Below are positions 5,836 through 7,627 of a stretch of 7,627 bases of DNA, piece by piece (within the stretch, counting starts at the first letter, position 1; every line of letters starts with the position of its first letter). The DNA is from an uncultured Tabrizicola sp. Lineage in GTDB: Bacteria > Pseudomonadota > Alphaproteobacteria > Rhodobacterales > Rhodobacteraceae. The translations under genes and the position numbers were made by a program. The notes below the pieces were generated by a model, which ran no database searches, was not told the origin of the DNA, and was given only the letters and a program-made list of their open reading frames with translations. The stretch spans positions 1 through 7,627 of the forward strand of contig CALLZQ010000051.1 of the NCBI GenBank assembly GCA_937858255.1. Reading direction: 5' to 3'.

Positions 5836-7098
5836 ATGTCGATGTACACAGCACTGTCCGGTATTGCCGCCGCGCAAACCGAAATCGCCAATACCTCGCA
5901 TAATATCGCCAATGTCGGCACCTTTGGCTTCAAGGGCTCGCGGGTCGAGTTCGCCGATATCTTTTCATCCTCGCCGATGTCGGTGGCGCGGACGATGACC
6001 GGCTCTGGTGTGCAGGTTTCGACCACATCGCAGGTCTTTACCCAAGGCAATGTGACCTCGACCGTCAATGTCCTTGATCTGGCGATCGAGGGGCCGGGCT
6101 TTTTCGCCATCCGCGCTGAGGGTGGCTCCCAAGAGGAAACCCAGTTCACCCGCGCCGGCGCTTTTCGCCGCGATGTCAGCGGCACGATCGTGAATTCCGC
6201 CGGGTCCGCGCTGCTGGGCTGGCCGGTGGCGCAGGACGGCTCGGTGCTGTCACGCACCCCCGCCTTGGGTGAGCCGATGCGCGTCCCGCCGACCAAGGGC
6301 GCGGCCACGATGACAACCGAACTGTCTGTCGCGGTGAACCTGCCGGCAGAGGATGCGCTGTTGGGCCAGCAGGCAGCCGTGCCGCCGGGCATTGCCTTTT
6401 CGCCCGACGATCCGACCAGCTATGCCCATGTCACGCCCGTCTCGATCTTTAACGAGATCGGTAACCCGGTGCCTGCGGCACTCTATTTCGTCAAGACCGA
6501 TGGTCCCGACGCGACCGATCCCGGCTCGACCTGGGTCAGTCATCTGGTGGTGGACGGTGTCGAGGTGCCACCCTCGGGCGGCTCACCCGAACTGGTCTTC
6601 GATGGTAACGGCCTTTATCAATCCGGCGGCAATGCGACCTATCAGATGATCGGCGGCTCGCTGTCGGTCTCGCTGGGCGAGGCCAAGGTGCTGGATCGCG
6701 GTTTTCAGGTTGTCAGCGCCGCGCATAACGGCAGGACAGAGGCCGCGCTGACCGGGTTGGAAATCAACACGGCGGGTACGGTCTATGCCAGCTATTCCGA
6801 TGGTGAAACGGTCGCCATGGGTAAGGTCTTCCTGGCGAACTTCGCCAATCCCCAAGGGTTGCGGCAAATGGGGGCGACGGCACTGTCGGCCACGGCGATC
6901 TCGGGCGAACCGATCCTCGGTTCCCCGGGCGAGACTGGCTTTGCCTATCTGCGGTCAGGCGCGCTTGAACGGGCGAATGTCGATCTGACGCAAGAGCTGG
7001 TCAATCTGATCACCTCGCAGCGGAACTATCAGGCATCGGCCAAGGCGATGGAGACCTCGACCTCGCTGTCGCAGACCATCATCAACATGCGGACCTGA
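5836..7098 (+). CDS. flgE: flagellar hook protein FlgE
   Basis: The 420-residue product is the structural subunit of the hook, the universal joint between rod and filament; the Salmonella/E. coli protein has about 402. The N-terminal D0 signature MSMYTALSGIAAAQTEIANT with SHNIANVGTFGFKGSRVEFADIF (residues 21-43) is typical, as are LDLAIEGPGFFAI (80-92) and FTRAGAF (104-110). A middle FlgE D2-like block contains SYAHVTPVSIFNEIGNPVPA (195-214). The part with VFLANFANPQGL (331-342) and the C-terminal helix LERANVDLTQELVNLITSQR (377-396) followed by YQASAKAMETS complete the family pattern. ATG at 5836 is preceded by AGAAAGGA (5821-5828) 7 bases away. The 56-bp gap after flgD shows no convincing promoter or terminator to me. 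Confidence 0.97.
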   Translation: MSMYTALSGIAAAQTEIANTSHNIANVGTFGFKGSRVEFADIFSSSPMSVARTMTGSGVQVSTTSQVFTQGNVTSTVNVLDLAIEGPGFFAIRAEGGSQEETQFTRAGAFRRDVSGTIVNSAGSALLGWPVAQDGSVLSRTPALGEPMRVPPTKGAATMTTELSVAVNLPAEDALLGQQAAVPPGIAFSPDDPTSYAHVTPVSIFNEIGNPVPAALYFVKTDGPDATDPGSTWVSHLVVDGVEVPPSGGSPELVFDGNGLYQSGGNATYQMIGGSLSVSLGEAKVLDRGFQVVSAAHNGRTEAALTGLEINTAGTVYASYSDGETVAMGKVFLANFANPQGLRQMGATALSATAISGEPILGSPGETGFAYLRSGALERANVDLTQELVNLITSQRNYQASAKAMETSTSLSQTIINMRT

Positions 7099-7110
7099 CG
7101 GGGGTAGAGG

Positions 7111-7627
7111 ATGGACCGGCTCGTTCATACGGCGCTGAATTCGATTTCCAACCTGCGCGATCAGCGCACGGTGTCGGCCAGCAACCTTGCCAATATGAAC
7201 GTGCCGGGCTTTCGGCGCGACCTGTCGAACGAAGGCCGCGCCTTTTTCGTTGTCAGCGATCAGGCCCTCTCTAGCCGCGCCATGCAGCTAGAGACCGGCC
7301 AGCACGGCTTCTCGCGTGAGGCGGGGCAGTTGAACCAGACGGGCCAGCAGCTTGATCTGGCGATTGCCGATAAGGGGTTCTTTTATGTTCAACCTGCCAC
7401 GGGCGGGGCGCCGGCGTTGTCGCGTCGGGGCGATCTGCGTGTCGAACCCGACGGGCGGCTGGTGAACGGCGCAGGGGATGCGATGCTGGACACAGCGTTG
7501 CAACCCATTGTCCTGCCGCCCTTTCGCAACGTGGTGGTTGATGAGGCGGGCAGCCTCTCGGTCGAGCCGCTGGGCGGGGCGCCGGGGGAAAAGGGGGCCG
7601 TTGCCACGATGGCGACCGCCGCGCCCG
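7111..7627 (+). CDS. flgF: flagellar basal-body rod protein FlgF (3' end beyond the window)
   Basis: The first 172 codons are present; full FlgF proteins have about 240-250 residues. FlgF is a rod subunit between FlgC and FlgG. The start MDRLVHTALNSISNL with NLANMNVPGFRRDL (residues 27-40) matches the family's MDRLIYTAMSG...NNLAN..TPGFR. GQLNQTGQQLDLAIADKGFFYVQ (residues 74-96) matches the TGNPLDVAI.G.G(W/F) signature, and ALSRRGDLRVEPDGRLVNGAG matches the next conserved stretch. The MDRL start separates FlgF from FlgG. ATG at 7111 follows GGGGTAGAGG (7101-7110) and lies 12 bp after the flgE stop, so it continues the same operon. The gene is cut by the window edge, not by a stop codon. Confidence 0.95.
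   Translation, partial: MDRLVHTALNSISNLRDQRTVSASNLANMNVPGFRRDLSNEGRAFFVVSDQALSSRAMQLETGQHGFSREAGQLNQTGQQLDLAIADKGFFYVQPATGGAPALSRRGDLRVEPDGRLVNGAGDAMLDTALQPIVLPPFRNVVVDEAGSLSVEPLGGAPGEKGAVATMATAAP

Overview
The window comes from a high-GC bacterium, most likely an alphaproteobacterium of the Rhodobacteraceae/Paracoccaceae type. This rests on codon use, on the look of the hybrid histidine kinase and its small SUOX-like neighbour, and on a flagellar rod/hook operon in the order flgB-flgC-flgD-flgE-flgF behind a sigma-54 promoter. That arrangement resembles the fla1 system of Rhodobacter (Cereibacter) sphaeroides. The genus cannot be fixed from the sequence alone.

Left part (1-3360, plus strand): a small probably exported protein of the SUOX/molybdopterin-oxidoreductase fold family (26-490), whose 5' end is unclear and which has no cysteine. 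After 20 bp comes a 949-residue hybrid sensor kinase (511-3360) with two membrane segments, a periplasmic domain, PAS, HisKA, HATPase, receiver, a Pro/Ala/Lys-rich linker and an HPt domain. The two look co-transcribed, and the small protein may be the periplasmic partner of the kinase. The linker contains a run of nine C.

Middle (3375-4276): an unrecognised 266-residue gene on the minus strand converges on the kinase gene with a 14-bp gap. A plus-strand hairpin inside its 3' end may terminate the kinase transcript. It is divergent from the flagellar operon, and the 101-bp gap between them holds a near-perfect -24/-12 sigma-54 promoter reading toward flgB.

Right part (4277-7627, plus strand): flgB, flgC (proximal rod), flgD (hook cap), flgE (hook) and the first 172 codons of flgF (rod), closely spaced and each with a plausible ribosome binding site. 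FlgB, FlgC and FlgF belong to the rod crossing the periplasm, FlgD caps the growing hook, and FlgE forms the hook. All are axial proteins exported through the flagellar type III apparatus. The points most worth a second look are the sigma-54 promoter, the unknown divergent gene, the cysteine-free SUOX-like protein paired with a sensor kinase, and the slippage-prone C tract before the HPt domain.
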